Below, in pieces: positions 26,695-35,347 of a stretch of 64,000 bases of DNA (position 1 is its first letter; each line of letters starts with the position of its first letter). The translations under genes were made by a program, and so were the position numbers. Under the pieces are notes generated by a model, which saw only the letters and a program-made list of their open reading frames with translations, did no database searches and was not told where the DNA came from. The DNA is from Actinoplanes sandaracinus (lineage in GTDB: Bacteria > Actinomycetota > Actinomycetes > Mycobacteriales > Micromonosporaceae): contig NZ_JASCTH010000040.1 in the NCBI RefSeq assembly GCF_030009775.1, forward strand, positions 1-64,000. Reading direction: 5' to 3'.

Positions 26695-27596
26695 CCCCGG
26701 GGGAACGAGCGCTCGCCCATGTGCGGGCGCTCTTCCCTGCTGTCGCGCCGTTTCCGGACGCGCCGATCACCGTCAACTTCCACCCCGACCGGCTGCTCCC
26801 GGACGGGCGGACCGTGATCGAGCACCTCGCCGCCGACGGGATCTACCGCAGCCAGTTCGAGACGCGGATCTCCAACGGCCTGGTCTTCCCCTACCCCGGC
26901 GGCGACCGCGACCGGTGGGAGCAGCGGATGTTCGGTGGGGCGTACACGAGCGCCATGGGCCGGCCCGTCTACGGGGCGCTCAACCTGGCCGGGCACCCGG
27001 ACGGGGCCGCGCCCCGGTTCGGCAGCTGCCACCTGCTGCTGCGGCCGCACGTCGCGGCGCGCGCCACGTTCAGCCTCGGCGACAGCCACACCGAACCCGC
27101 GCTGCTCGGTACCGCCGACACCTTCGGCGCGATCTGGGACGGACTGCTCGCGCAGGTCGCCCGTACCGGGCAGGCCCTGGGGGTGACCGCGGCCGGCCGG
27201 CACGCGTGGGCGGCGGCACTCGCCGCGCCCCGCACGGACGCCGGCCGCACCCTCGACGACTACGTCGAGGCCCAGATCCACGACGGCGTCACCGTCGCCG
27301 CGGACGCCGCCGCGGTCGTCGCCGACCCCTCCTTCCGCGGTACGCCCACCGAAGCCGCCCTGCGCTCGCTCGGCGTCGAGGTCCGCTGGCACCGCGGCTT
27401 CCGCCTGCCCGCCGCCGAGTTCCCGGCGGACCTGCGCGGCGAGCAGGTGCCGCCGCTGGCCCGCGAGATCGCCGCCCGGTACGGCCAACCGGTCCTCGAC
27501 GCCGAGATCATCGGCCGGGCCGCCCGCGACGGCGACCACCCGCAGCTGGTGAAATATCTGTGGCACATCCTGGTCATCCGGGGCCGGCCAGCCTAG
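26691..27596 (+). CDS. DUF3626-domain protein
   Basis: 301 residues starting at ATG 26691, which overlaps the uppP stop (ATGA). Conserved DUF3626 blocks are visible: ITVNFHPDRLLPDGRTVIEH, DGIYRSQFETRISNGLVFPY, GGDRDRWEQRMFGGAYTS, RPVYGALNLAGHPDGAAPRFGSC and FSLGDSHTEP. Function unknown; some relatives are annotated as possible toxins or ADP-ribosyltransferase-like proteins, but I would not rely on that. A much longer frame upstream of ATG 26691 is a shadow across uppP. Confidence 0.8.
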   Translation: MTPGERALAHVRALFPAVAPFPDAPITVNFHPDRLLPDGRTVIEHLAADGIYRSQFETRISNGLVFPYPGGDRDRWEQRMFGGAYTSAMGRPVYGALNLAGHPDGAAPRFGSCHLLLRPHVAARATFSLGDSHTEPALLGTADTFGAIWDGLLAQVARTGQALGVTAAGRHAWAAALAAPRTDAGRTLDDYVEAQIHDGVTVAADAAAVVADPSFRGTPTEAALRSLGVEVRWHRGFRLPAAEFPADLRGEQVPPLAREIAARYGQPVLDAEIIGRAARDGDHPQLVKYLWHILVIRGRPA

Positions 27597-28070
27597 CCAC
27601 CAGCTTCTCGCCGTCGGGCCACGGACCGAACCCCGACTTCGAGTCGAGATGGCCGACCGCGCCGGCGTCGAACAGCTCACACCCCAGTCGCGGGCCAGCC
27701 GCACACCGTCGGCGAACGCGCAGTGCGGATCGTCCCGGCTGGCCACCAGGATCGACCGGAACGGCAGCGGCGTGCGCTGCAGCCCGTCCACCGCCGGCGG
27801 CGTCACCAGCAGCGCGCCCACCACCGGCCCGGTGTGCTCCTGCGACCAGAACCGCACCGTCAGGCAGCCCGCGCTGTGCGCGATCAGGATCGCCGGCTCG
27901 TCCGAAGCACTGACCACCGCGTGCAACGCCGCCACCCGCTCCTCGGGAACATAGGGCGGGCCGGGCGGCTCGGGCGCCCACACCCACTGTTTGTGGGCGC
28001 GGGCCCACTGCCGCGACCAGTGGTTCGCAAACGGCTTCCCCCGACCGGGCACCAGCAGAAAACGGGTCAC
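27574..28070 (-). pseudogene. RBBP9/YdeN-type alpha/beta hydrolase, frame-disrupted
   Basis: From GTG 28070 the frame reads VTRFLLVPGRGKPFANHWSR, then ILIAHSAGCLTVRFW with the nucleophile Ser, typical of the small RBBP9/YdeN serine hydrolases. After ARDWGV near 27680 the family sequence continues in another frame as ELFDAGAVGHLDSKSGFGPW (the His-containing C-terminal motif) to a stop at 27574. The 497-base length is one short of a multiple of three, so one missing base explains everything. The gene is either broken or mis-sequenced. Its 3' end overlaps the convergent DUF3626 gene by 23 bases. Confidence 0.7.
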
Positions 28071-28160
28071 CCGCGCGAGCGTAACGGCAAACGTCGATCG
28101 ATGCCCGCCCGCGGCGCCGTCTCGCCTCGTGGCGCCCGAGCCGCCCACGCGGGCATCGAA

Positions 28161-28176
28161 TATGGTCGGACCCGTG
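28161..28176 (+). promoter_or_regulatory. -10 box for a leaderless GTG start
   Basis: TATGGT at 28161-28166 is followed by 7 bases and GTG 28174. A related block with TATTGT occurs near 49945, where the start codon is lost. Confidence 0.45.
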
Positions 28177-28894
28177 CCCGACGCGATCTTCGCCCACCCA
28201 CGGCTGGCCCGGCTCTACGACACGTTCGAGGGCGACCGCGGCGACCTCGACGCCTACGAGGAGATCATCGCCGAACTCGGGGCACGGCGGATCCTCGACC
28301 TCGGCTGCGGCACCGGCTGCCTGGCGCTGCGCCTCGCCGCCGCCGGCCTGACGGTGACCGCCGTGGACCCGGCCGCCGCGTCCCTCGACGTGGCCCGCGC
28401 CAAACCCGGCGCCGACAAGGTGACCTGGCTGCCGGAACTGCCCGCGCCGGCCGGCGATGGATTCGACCTGGCCGTGATGACCGGCAACGTCGCCCAGGTG
28501 TTCCTCACCGACGACGAGTGGGACACCGTCCTGCGGGACCTGCACGCCCGGCTGCGGCCCGGCGGGTTCCTGGTGTTCGAGACCCGTCGTCCCGAATTCC
28601 GGGCCTGGGACGAATGGGCCGCGGCGCGCGCCCCCCGTCACCCGCGACGTGCCCGGGGTCGGCCCGGTCGAGCAGCGTTTCACGCTCACCGAGGTGCGCC
28701 TGCCGAAGGTGTCGTTTCGTTACACCTACACCTTCGGTGACGGTGAGACCCTCACCTCCGACTCCACGTTGCGGTTCCGCGACCGCAACGAACTCGACGC
28801 CGGCCTCACGGCCGCCGGCTTCCGCATCCACGACGTCCGCCAGGCGCCCGACCGGCCGGCCCGCGAACGCGTCTTCCTCTGCGACAAACCCTGA
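28174..28894 (+). pseudogene. Class I SAM-dependent methyltransferase, frame-disrupted
   Basis: The first part reads FAHPRLARLYDTFEGDRGDL, then ILDLGCGTGCLALRLA (motif I, SAM binding), TVTAVDPAAASLDVAR (motif II) and LRPGGFLVFETRRPEF. At the run of six C at 28631-28636 the frame is lost, and the natural continuation VPGVGPVEQRFTLTEVRL ... ERVFLCDKP is one base out, ending at 28894. Total length 721 is one over a multiple of three, so a single extra C accounts for it. If corrected this is an intact methyltransferase of about 239 residues with unknown substrate. A strong terminator follows. Confidence 0.75.
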
Positions 28895-28928
28895 TCGGGT
28901 ACGGCCGGTGAAGGCGCCGTGAGCAACC

Positions 28929-28958
28929 GACCGCCGCCGCCGGCCCGCGGCGGCGGTC
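28929..28958 (+). terminator. Perfect 12-bp stem-loop after the methyltransferase
   Basis: GACCGCCGCCGC (28929-28940) pairs with GCGGCGGCGGTC (28947-28958) around a 6-base loop, 34 bases past the stop. Confidence 0.75.
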
Positions 28959-29095
28959 TGGTCGCGGCCGGCCGTCGATGACGGGTCGCATCGGCGCCCG
29001 GTAGGGCGTGCTGGCGACGGCTGGGGTACTCGGTGGCAGGGGTGCCGGCTGAAATCGGTGGTGCGCGGGAGGGAGGGCGGTCATCATCGACGGTC

Positions 29096-29675
29096 ATGAC
29101 CAGCCGATACGTCGCCCTCGGTGACTCGATGTCGATCGACGACTACGCGGGCGGCGCCGGCCGCGGCGCGGCGCGGCGCGCCTGCTGCACCGCAACCACG
29201 ACAGCGACTTCGGTGACTGGGCCGGCCGCGATCTCGCCGCGGCCGGGTACAGCGTGGAGGTGCTGGCCCGCGACGGCGCCGTCACCGCCGACGTGCTGAA
29301 CCGGCAACCGCCGCTGCCCACCACGGCGCCCGATCTGGTCACGATCACCATGGGCGGCAACGACCTGCTGGCCGGGTACGGCGACGACACCGCCGCCGCG
29401 GCCACCGTCGCCCGGGTCGCCGCGCCGGGCTGCGCCGACGGGCCGGTGACTCCTGCCGGATCGTGGTCACCACCGTCGTGCACGCCGCGTTCCAGGGCCA
29501 CGGTGTCAGCGCGGGTGACCCGGCCCGGTCCGACCCACGGCCCATCGACCGGTCACTCTGGTTCTGCGGCGTCGTCGAACCCAACGCCTGGGGTGCGCAC
29601 GCTATCCGTACCGCCTGGTGGAACGCCCTGCACCCGGCCGCCGCTCCCGCCGGGCACGCCCGGCAGGATGTCTGA
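29096..29675 (+). pseudogene. SGNH/GDSL hydrolase remnant
   Basis: Pieces of one GDSL-type esterase appear in successive frames: MTSRYVALGDSMSIDDYAGG (block I with catalytic Ser), then DFGDWAGRDLAAAGYSVEVL, then PDLVTITMGGNDLLAGYGDD (block III Gly-Asn), and last VVTTVVHAAFQGHGVSAGDP and EPNAWGAHAIRTAWWNALHP (block V His). At least two frame changes are needed, and the middle of the protein after VARVAAPGC seems shortened. This looks like a real decaying gene more than a single base error. Confidence 0.65.
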
Positions 29676-29836
29676 CCACCACCCTGTTCGCCGGCGGACC
29701 ACAGATATGCCGATGCGGGAACCCTCGGCCTCCGGGACAGGAGGCCGGTGAAGCGTGCAGCTCAGCTGCCAGATCGATGAGTCCTCATCGCCCGTTCCGG
29801 GCTGGGGACGGCATGAGACGTGTGAGGACGGCCGGC

Positions 29837-30334
29837 ATGGACGCCAACGACATCGAGTGGACCGGCGACGCCGGGTCGTTCAAATACCGGTCGGCGGCCG
29901 TGATCGCTGACGGCGACCGGCTGCTGGTGTGTGCGGTCGACGGCATCGACGGCTGGTTCCTGCCCGGCGGCAAGGTCAACTTCGGGGAGACGTCCGCGGC
30001 CGCTCTGGTCCGGGAACTCCGCGAGGAACTCGGCATCGACGTCACTGTCGCCGGCGGGCCTCTCCTGGTCACCGAGGGCGTCCGGGACGAGGGCGGGGTG
30101 ATCCATCAGGAGGTCTGCTTCTACTATCCGGTCCGCTGGCCGGGCGACGTGCCGCCCGACGCGGTGTACGACCGGGACGGGCACCGCTTCCGCTGGGCCC
30201 GTTTCGCCGATCTGCCCGGCCTGAGGTTCCTGCCGCCGGAGATCACCGGCCTGCTCACCGACCCGGCCCCCGGACCACGGCACCTCGCCTTCGACCGCCG
30301 GGGCCAGCACCCGCCGGACGTCGGCCCGGCCTGA
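29837..30334 (+). CDS. NUDIX hydrolase
   Basis: 165 residues from ATG 29837 (GAGGA about 9 bases upstream); ATG 29813 is an in-frame alternative. The Nudix box is complete: GGKVNFGETSAAALVRELRE followed by ELGI, supplying the metal-binding glutamates. The strand before it is DGIDGWFLPGGK. Nudix enzymes hydrolyse nucleoside diphosphates linked to another group, such as oxidised dNTPs, ADP-ribose or NDP-sugars. The substrate here is unknown. Confidence 0.85.
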   Translation: MDANDIEWTGDAGSFKYRSAAVIADGDRLLVCAVDGIDGWFLPGGKVNFGETSAAALVRELREELGIDVTVAGGPLLVTEGVRDEGGVIHQEVCFYYPVRWPGDVPPDAVYDRDGHRFRWARFADLPGLRFLPPEITGLLTDPAPGPRHLAFDRRGQHPPDVGPA

Positions 30335-30445
30335 CTGGAAAGTCCGTGCCGTGCGCTGGTGGACCGGGGCGTCCGCCGGCAGACGGGCATACGCCGGCGG
30401 ACCGGAGGGCACGCGTATCGACGGCTGTTGTGTGAGCATGGCGGG

Positions 30446-31099
30446 ATGGGTGGTGACGCACGCGAGGCGCTGGCCGGTGTCCGGGACGCGCTGGACCCGG
30501 CGGTCCAGGAGAACCCACTGGTCGTGGCGGTGCGGGAGGGCCGGGCTCCGCTGGCGGCGGTGGCCGTGTTCGCCGCCGAGGAGAACCTGATCATTCCCAG
30601 TGACCGGCGGAGCTTCCTCACGCTGGCGGCCCGGGCGGGTGAACCGGCCGCCGCCGGTTTCTTCGCCGGGCTGGCCCAAGGGGAGAACCTGGTGCTGCCG
30701 ATGGTGGCGCCGCTCGCCGCGGCCGCCGGGATGGACCGGGCCGGACTCGCGGCATACGAGCCGCGGGCCGGCTGCCAGGCGTACCCCGCCTATGTGTCGT
30801 GGCTGGCGTTGAACGCCGAGCCGGCCGCGGCCGCGCTGGCCCTGGTCGCGAACTTCGCCGCCTGGGGCGGCTACTGCGCGGCGCTGGCCACCGGTCTCCG
30901 GCAGCGGTATGGGTTCGGCGATCCCGCGTGCGCGTTCCTGGACTTCTTCGCCGCTCCGGCGCCGGACCTGGAGGAGCAGGCGGTGACGGCGGCGCAGGCG
31001 GCTCTCGACAGCGGAGTGCCGCTGGACGCCGCCCGGCGCTACGGGAGACTGCTGCACGAGTACGAGACCGCCTTCTGGGGCACCCTCGCCGACATCTGA
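30446..31099 (+). CDS. TenA/PqqC-like heme-oxygenase-fold protein
   Basis: 217 residues from ATG 30446; the frame is open further upstream but those residues are low-complexity. All-helical, with FAAEENLIIPSDRRSFLTLA, FFAGLAQGENLVLPMVAPLA, YPAYVSWLALNAEPAAAALA and a C-terminal LHEYETAFWGTLADI, whose E-x-x-F-W ending is typical of TENA/THI-4 proteins. The classic TenA thiaminase cysteine is not evident, so an ordinary thiamin-salvage role is doubtful. Probably cytoplasmic, activity unknown. Confidence 0.6.
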   Translation: MGGDAREALAGVRDALDPAVQENPLVVAVREGRAPLAAVAVFAAEENLIIPSDRRSFLTLAARAGEPAAAGFFAGLAQGENLVLPMVAPLAAAAGMDRAGLAAYEPRAGCQAYPAYVSWLALNAEPAAAALALVANFAAWGGYCAALATGLRQRYGFGDPACAFLDFFAAPAPDLEEQAVTAAQAALDSGVPLDAARRYGRLLHEYETAFWGTLADI

Positions 31100-31323
31100 C
31101 CCCGGCGCCGGCGACGGCCGGCCACCGGTGCGCATGCGGGGCGTTGCGAAGATCGACCGGGCAGGCCCTGCTCAGCGAGGCGCGGGCGCTGGACTGCCGG
31201 CCGCGCCGGGTTCCGGTGAGTGGGGACGTGCCCGAGAGCCGCGCCGCGCCGCGGCCCCGGGGAGATCGTCGCGTGGTAGTGCGGGACGGGACGGCTTCGG
31301 CGGGGCGAGGTGGCCGTACGAGA

Positions 31324-31686
31324 TCAGGGTTGGTCGTCGAGGGCGGCCTTGACCAGAGCGAGCGCCGTCGCCGCGGGGATGCCGAGCGCCCGGGTCCGTT
31401 CGGCGTAGGCGGCGGCCGCCCGCTGCGCCTGCCCGGACGTGCCGGCGGCCCTGGCGGTGATCACCGTGCCGAGCCGGCCACGGGTCTCGACGAGGCCGGC
31501 TTGTTCGAGTTCGCGGTAGGCGCGGGCCACCGTGTTCACCGCCAGCCCCAGGTCGCCGGCCAGCTGCCGGACCGGGGGCAGGCGGGTGCCGGCGGCCAGA
31601 GCGCCGTCGGCGGCCAGGGCGGCGATGCGCAGCCGGACCTGCTCGTAGGGCGCGACCGGTGACGCCGGGTCGATGGTGATGTCCAT
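31324..31686 (-). CDS. Short GntR-family regulator (YtrA-like)
   Basis: 120 residues. VAPYEQVRLRIAALAADGAL opens a GntR winged helix, with RLPPVRQLAGDLGLAVNTVA and LEQAGLVETRGRLGTVI as recognition helix and wing. Only a short helical tail follows, as in YtrA-type regulators that control transporters. The ATG overlaps the stop of the UMF1 transporter gene (TGATG), so the two are translationally coupled. The regulator probably controls that transporter. Confidence 0.85.
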   Translation of the reverse strand: MDITIDPASPVAPYEQVRLRIAALAADGALAAGTRLPPVRQLAGDLGLAVNTVARAYRELEQAGLVETRGRLGTVITARAAGTSGQAQRAAAAYAERTRALGIPAATALALVKAALDDQP

Positions 31687-33065
31687 CAGACCAGCCTGGG
31701 CGGGGTGTTCCCGGCGGCGACGATGGCGCGCCGGATCGGCACGAACGCTAGCAGGACCCCGCCGACCAGGAAGAACACGACCAGGGAGACGATGCCGGTG
31801 CGGTAGCTGTTGGTGACCTGGAAGATCAGGCCGAAGAACAGCGGGCCGAGCCAGCTGGTGCCCTTGTCGCTGATCTCGTAGAAGCCGTAGTACTCGCCTT
31901 CCCGGCCGGCCGGGATGAGCTGGGAGAACAGGCTGCGCGACAGGGCCTGGCTGCCGCCCATGACCAGGCCGATGCCGGCGCCGAGGATCATGAACGGTAC
32001 GGGTTCGCCTTCGGGCAGCCAGTAGGCGGCGATGACGACGCCGAGCCAGAGGGCCAGGGCGATCAGGATGGTCTTGCGGGCGCCGATGCGGCCGGCGAGC
32101 GCGCCGAGCAGCAGGGCGCCGCCGAAGGCCAGGAACTGCACGATCAGGATGGTGAGGATCAGCGTGGACTGGGCGAGGCCGAGTTCCTCGCTGCCGAACT
32201 GGGCGGACAGCGCGATCACGGTCTGGATGCCGTCGTTGTAGATCAGGTACGCGCCGAGGAAGGCCAGGGTCAGTGGGTACGCGCGCATGCCCTTGAGCGT
32301 GTGGGCGAGCTGTTTGAAGCCGTCGGTGAGCACGTTGCCGTGGCCGGTGGCCGCGGAGGCCTGGACGCCGGGGTGTTCGCGCAGCCACAGCAGCGGCACG
32401 ATGGTGAACGCGGCCCACCAGACGCCGGCGGACACGATGGACCAGCGGGCCAGGTCGAGGGTGCGCTGCGCGTTGCCCTCCTCGGTCAGCGACATCACGG
32501 CGGCCAGGTTGAGCAGCAGCAGCACCCCGCCGCCGAGGTAGCCGATGGCCCAGCCGCGGCTGGAGATGCGGTCGCGTTCGTCGGGGCCGGCCAGGTACGG
32601 CAGGAACGAGTGGTAGACGACGATCGCCGCGCCGAAGGAGATGTTCGCGATGATGAACAGCAGGCCGCCGAGCAGGTAGCGGTCGCCGGTGACGAAGGCC
32701 ATCGCGATGGTGGCGGCGGCGCCGGTGAAGGCGGCCCCGGCCAGCAGCGGCTTCTTGCGCGGGGCGCGGTCGGCGATGGCGCCCATGATCGGCAGGACGA
32801 AGACGGTCAACAGCACCGACAGCGAGACTAGGTACGCGTAGTAGGAGCCGGCCGCGACCGGGATCCCCAGCGGGTGGACGGTGCCGTCGCACTCGTCGGC
32901 GCCGAGGGCGCACCCGGCGGCCTGCTCGGTGACGCTGGTCAGGAACGGACCCAGGAACACCGTGATGACGGTCGTGGAGAAGGCCGAGTTCGCCCAGTCA
33001 TAGATATACCAGCCGGTGCGTTCCCGCTTGGGCGCGAGAGTGGTGCTGTTGCCGGTTTCGGCCAT
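31686..33065 (-). CDS. UMF1 (Atg22-like) MFS transporter
   Basis: 459 residues and about twelve membrane segments. WYIYDWANSAFSTTVITVFL at 18-37 is the diagnostic UMF1/Atg22 motif, followed by PIMGAIADRAPRKKPLLAGA (MFS motif A), RGWAIGYLGGGVLLLLNLAA and GPLFFGLIFQVT. Relatives export small molecules, possibly amino acids or nucleobases, across the cytoplasmic membrane; the substrate is not predictable. It is coupled to a GntR regulator downstream. Confidence 0.85.
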   Translation of the reverse strand: MAETGNSTTLAPKRERTGWYIYDWANSAFSTTVITVFLGPFLTSVTEQAAGCALGADECDGTVHPLGIPVAAGSYYAYLVSLSVLLTVFVLPIMGAIADRAPRKKPLLAGAAFTGAAATIAMAFVTGDRYLLGGLLFIIANISFGAAIVVYHSFLPYLAGPDERDRISSRGWAIGYLGGGVLLLLNLAAVMSLTEEGNAQRTLDLARWSIVSAGVWWAAFTIVPLLWLREHPGVQASAATGHGNVLTDGFKQLAHTLKGMRAYPLTLAFLGAYLIYNDGIQTVIALSAQFGSEELGLAQSTLILTILIVQFLAFGGALLLGALAGRIGARKTILIALALWLGVVIAAYWLPEGEPVPFMILGAGIGLVMGGSQALSRSLFSQLIPAGREGEYYGFYEISDKGTSWLGPLFFGLIFQVTNSYRTGIVSLVVFFLVGGVLLAFVPIRRAIVAAGNTPPRLV

Positions 33066-33137
33066 CGAGTGCGCTCCTGAGAATGGGTCGGTGCGCGGTC
33101 ATGATGTCATCCCGGCGCGCTCAAGGGGAGATGTGGA

Positions 33138-33563
33138 TCACTGTTCACCGTGAGTCCACCAGCGGGCCAGCGCGGCGGTGGCCGGGTCCTCGGAAGCGGC
33201 CAGGACCGTCCACGGGTCGGCGCCGGGCGGGATCTCCACGCCGGCGTAGGCGGCGAGATCCTCGGCGGTGACCGGTTCGACCGGCGGGACGAAGCCGGCG
33301 GTGTCGCCGGCGCCGAGGGTGGCGGTGTCGATCCAGGGGAACCCGTCGACGGGTTCGGGCAGGTCGACGTCGAGCGCGGGGGGAAACACCGTGTCCTCGG
33401 CGACCACGGCGATCGTCTCGGACAGGTCCGGAAGGTCCGGGGCGTCGGGCAGTTCGTCCGGCAGGTCCCAGTCGGCCGCGGAGTCCAGCGCCGGTACCTC
33501 GGGAACCGGTAGGTCCTCGGGGAGATCGAAGTCGAAGTCGTCGTGGTCCCAGTGATCGGTCAT
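33138..33563 (-). CDS. Highly acidic partner protein of the dynamin-like pair
   Basis: 141 residues of extreme composition: the first 60 are almost wholly Asp, Glu, Pro, Leu and Trp (DHDDFDFDLPEDLPVPEVPA, DWDLPDELPDAPDLPDL), with a few basic residues and a more folded C-terminus (EDPATAALARWWTHG). I do not recognise the family. Its ATG overlaps the stop of the upstream dynamin-like gene in TGATG, so it is made together with that GTPase. It may be an acidic binding partner or inhibitor of the GTPases; this is inference from position and charge. Confidence 0.7.
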   Translation of the reverse strand: MTDHWDHDDFDFDLPEDLPVPEVPALDSAADWDLPDELPDAPDLPDLSETIAVVAEDTVFPPALDVDLPEPVDGFPWIDTATLGAGDTAGFVPPVEPVTAEDLAAYAGVEIPPGADPWTVLAASEDPATAALARWWTHGEQ

Positions 33564-35347
33564 CAGAGGCTTCCTTCTTCGATGATGGGGGCGGGAGTCA
33601 GGGAGCGGGCGCGCAGCAGTGCCTCGTCGGCCTGCCGCAGCCGGGTGGCCGCGGCGTCGCGGTCGGCGGTGGCGGCGGCCCGTCGTTTGGCGCGGCCGGC
33701 CGCGTCCTCGGCGGCGGCCGCGTCGATCTCGGCGATCAGCCCGTCGAGTTCCCGCAGCCGGCGTTCGATCGCGTCGTCGAGGGCGACCGACAGCGCGTAC
33801 TGCAGGTCGGTGAAGCGGATGCTGATCTCGTCGGTGAGCGCGGCCCGCGCCTCGGCGAGCACGTCGCGCAGCCAGGTGTGGGCGTGCCGGCGGTCGGTGT
33901 GCACCCGGCGGCGGTAGATGACATAGCCGCCGGCGGCCAGGCCCAGCCCGATCCCGGCGACCGGGATCAGCAGCCCGGCCCCGGCGACGCCGAGCGCGGA
34001 CACCCCGAGCATCGCGCCGCGCCCGGCGATCAGGGCCACGCCGCCGGCGGACAGGGCGATCAGCATGTTGTCGCCCGCGCCGTCGCGTGGCGGCCCGGCG
34101 ATCAGCGTGTGCCGCAGCGTGGCGCTGACCAGGGCCGGGTCGAACGTGTCGGCGAGAACCTTCTCGGCCACGTCCCGGTAGGTGTCCTCCAGCGTCGCCG
34201 ACAGTTCCGCCGCCACCGCCTGCAACTGGGTGTCCAGGTCGTCCGGCAGCGCGGACAGCGCCTCACCGCGGGCCGCGTCGATGCGCCGCGCGTAGTCGTG
34301 CTGCACCTCGGTGATCCGGGTCCGCAGCCGGCCGACCACGGCCACCCGGGCGTGCTGGATCTCGGTGTTCAGCTTGAGCGTCCACTGCCGTGACTCGGTG
34401 CGTTTGCGGGCGGCGAGCGCGGCGCGTTCGGCGCGGGTGGCGGCCTGCCCGGCCGCGTCGGCGGCGGCCGCCCGCACCCGTTCCTCGCCCGCGTCCCGCA
34501 GCCGGGTCAGGTCCCGGTGGGCGGCGCGCAGCACGTTGGCCAGGCGCAACTGGTGACCCCGGCCGGCCAGCTCGACCAGCGCGTGCTGCAGGGCCGGCAC
34601 CCGCGACTCGTGCGCCAGGGCGTCACGGGTCGCCGGGTCCGCGGTCAGGGCCACCTCGGCGAGCCGGGCCGACACCGGGTACCACGGCGCGGACGCGAAC
34701 CGGGGGGCGTGCGCCTGCAGCAGGGACCGGTTGTCGTCGGCGATGGTCCGCCACTGCGGAAACGCGTCGATCTTGGTGAGGGCGAAGACCACGGCGTCGA
34801 CGCGCTCGGTGGCCGCGGCCAGGAAGTCCAGTTCCGGCTGCGACAGCGGGGCGCCGGCGTCGGCGACGAACAACAGGGCGGTGCCGCGGCGGACCGCGTC
34901 CAGGGCGATCGTGGCGTGCACCGGGTCCAGGCCGCCCGCGCCGGGGGTGTCCAGCAGCGTCAGGTACTGCAGCAGCGGCGCCGGGTGGGTGACCTCGATC
35001 CTTCTGGTCTTCTGGTGGCCGCGCGCCCACGACGAGAGGTCGTCGATCTGGATCTCCTCGCCGCCGGGCAGCCACGCTTTCGCCGTCATCTCCGGGCCCG
35101 GAACGAAATGCAGGTACGCCGCGGTCGTCACCGCCGCGTCCACCGGCGACAGGCCGGGCACCCCGACCAGCGCGTTGACCAGGGAACTCTTGCCGCGTTT
35201 GGTCTCGCCGACGACGACCACGCCGGGCCGGGTCAGGTGGGCGCGGCGCAGCTCGGCCAGGTCGGCGGCCGCGTCCGGGTCGGCGGTGCGCAGGTACGAC
35301 ATGGTGTCGCGCACGGCGGTGTCCAGCAGCACGGTCAGATCCTGCAT
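33563..35347 (-). CDS. Dynamin-like GTPase with membrane segments (second of pair)
   Basis: 594 residues from ATG 35347, which overlaps the upstream gene by 13 bases. The GTPase domain has P-loop GETKRGKSS (47-55), switch Thr region DAAVTTAAYLH, G3 LLDTPGAGGLD and G4 ALTKIDAF. A long helical stalk follows (RAAHRDLTRLRDAGEERV to RIDAARGEAL), then two strongly hydrophobic stretches (VALIAGRGAMLGVSALGVAG, LLIPVAGIGLGLAAGGYVI), likely the membrane paddle, then a C-terminal coiled coil. Bacterial dynamins of this paired kind (DynA/DynB, IniA/IniC) remodel or protect membranes, for example at sporulation septa. Confidence 0.85.
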   Translation of the reverse strand: MQDLTVLLDTAVRDTMSYLRTADPDAAADLAELRRAHLTRPGVVVVGETKRGKSSLVNALVGVPGLSPVDAAVTTAAYLHFVPGPEMTAKAWLPGGEEIQIDDLSSWARGHQKTRRIEVTHPAPLLQYLTLLDTPGAGGLDPVHATIALDAVRRGTALLFVADAGAPLSQPELDFLAAATERVDAVVFALTKIDAFPQWRTIADDNRSLLQAHAPRFASAPWYPVSARLAEVALTADPATRDALAHESRVPALQHALVELAGRGHQLRLANVLRAAHRDLTRLRDAGEERVRAAAADAAGQAATRAERAALAARKRTESRQWTLKLNTEIQHARVAVVGRLRTRITEVQHDYARRIDAARGEALSALPDDLDTQLQAVAAELSATLEDTYRDVAEKVLADTFDPALVSATLRHTLIAGPPRDGAGDNMLIALSAGGVALIAGRGAMLGVSALGVAGAGLLIPVAGIGLGLAAGGYVIYRRRVHTDRRHAHTWLRDVLAEARAALTDEISIRFTDLQYALSVALDDAIERRLRELDGLIAEIDAAAAEDAAGRAKRRAAATADRDAAATRLRQADEALLRARSLTPAPIIEEGSL

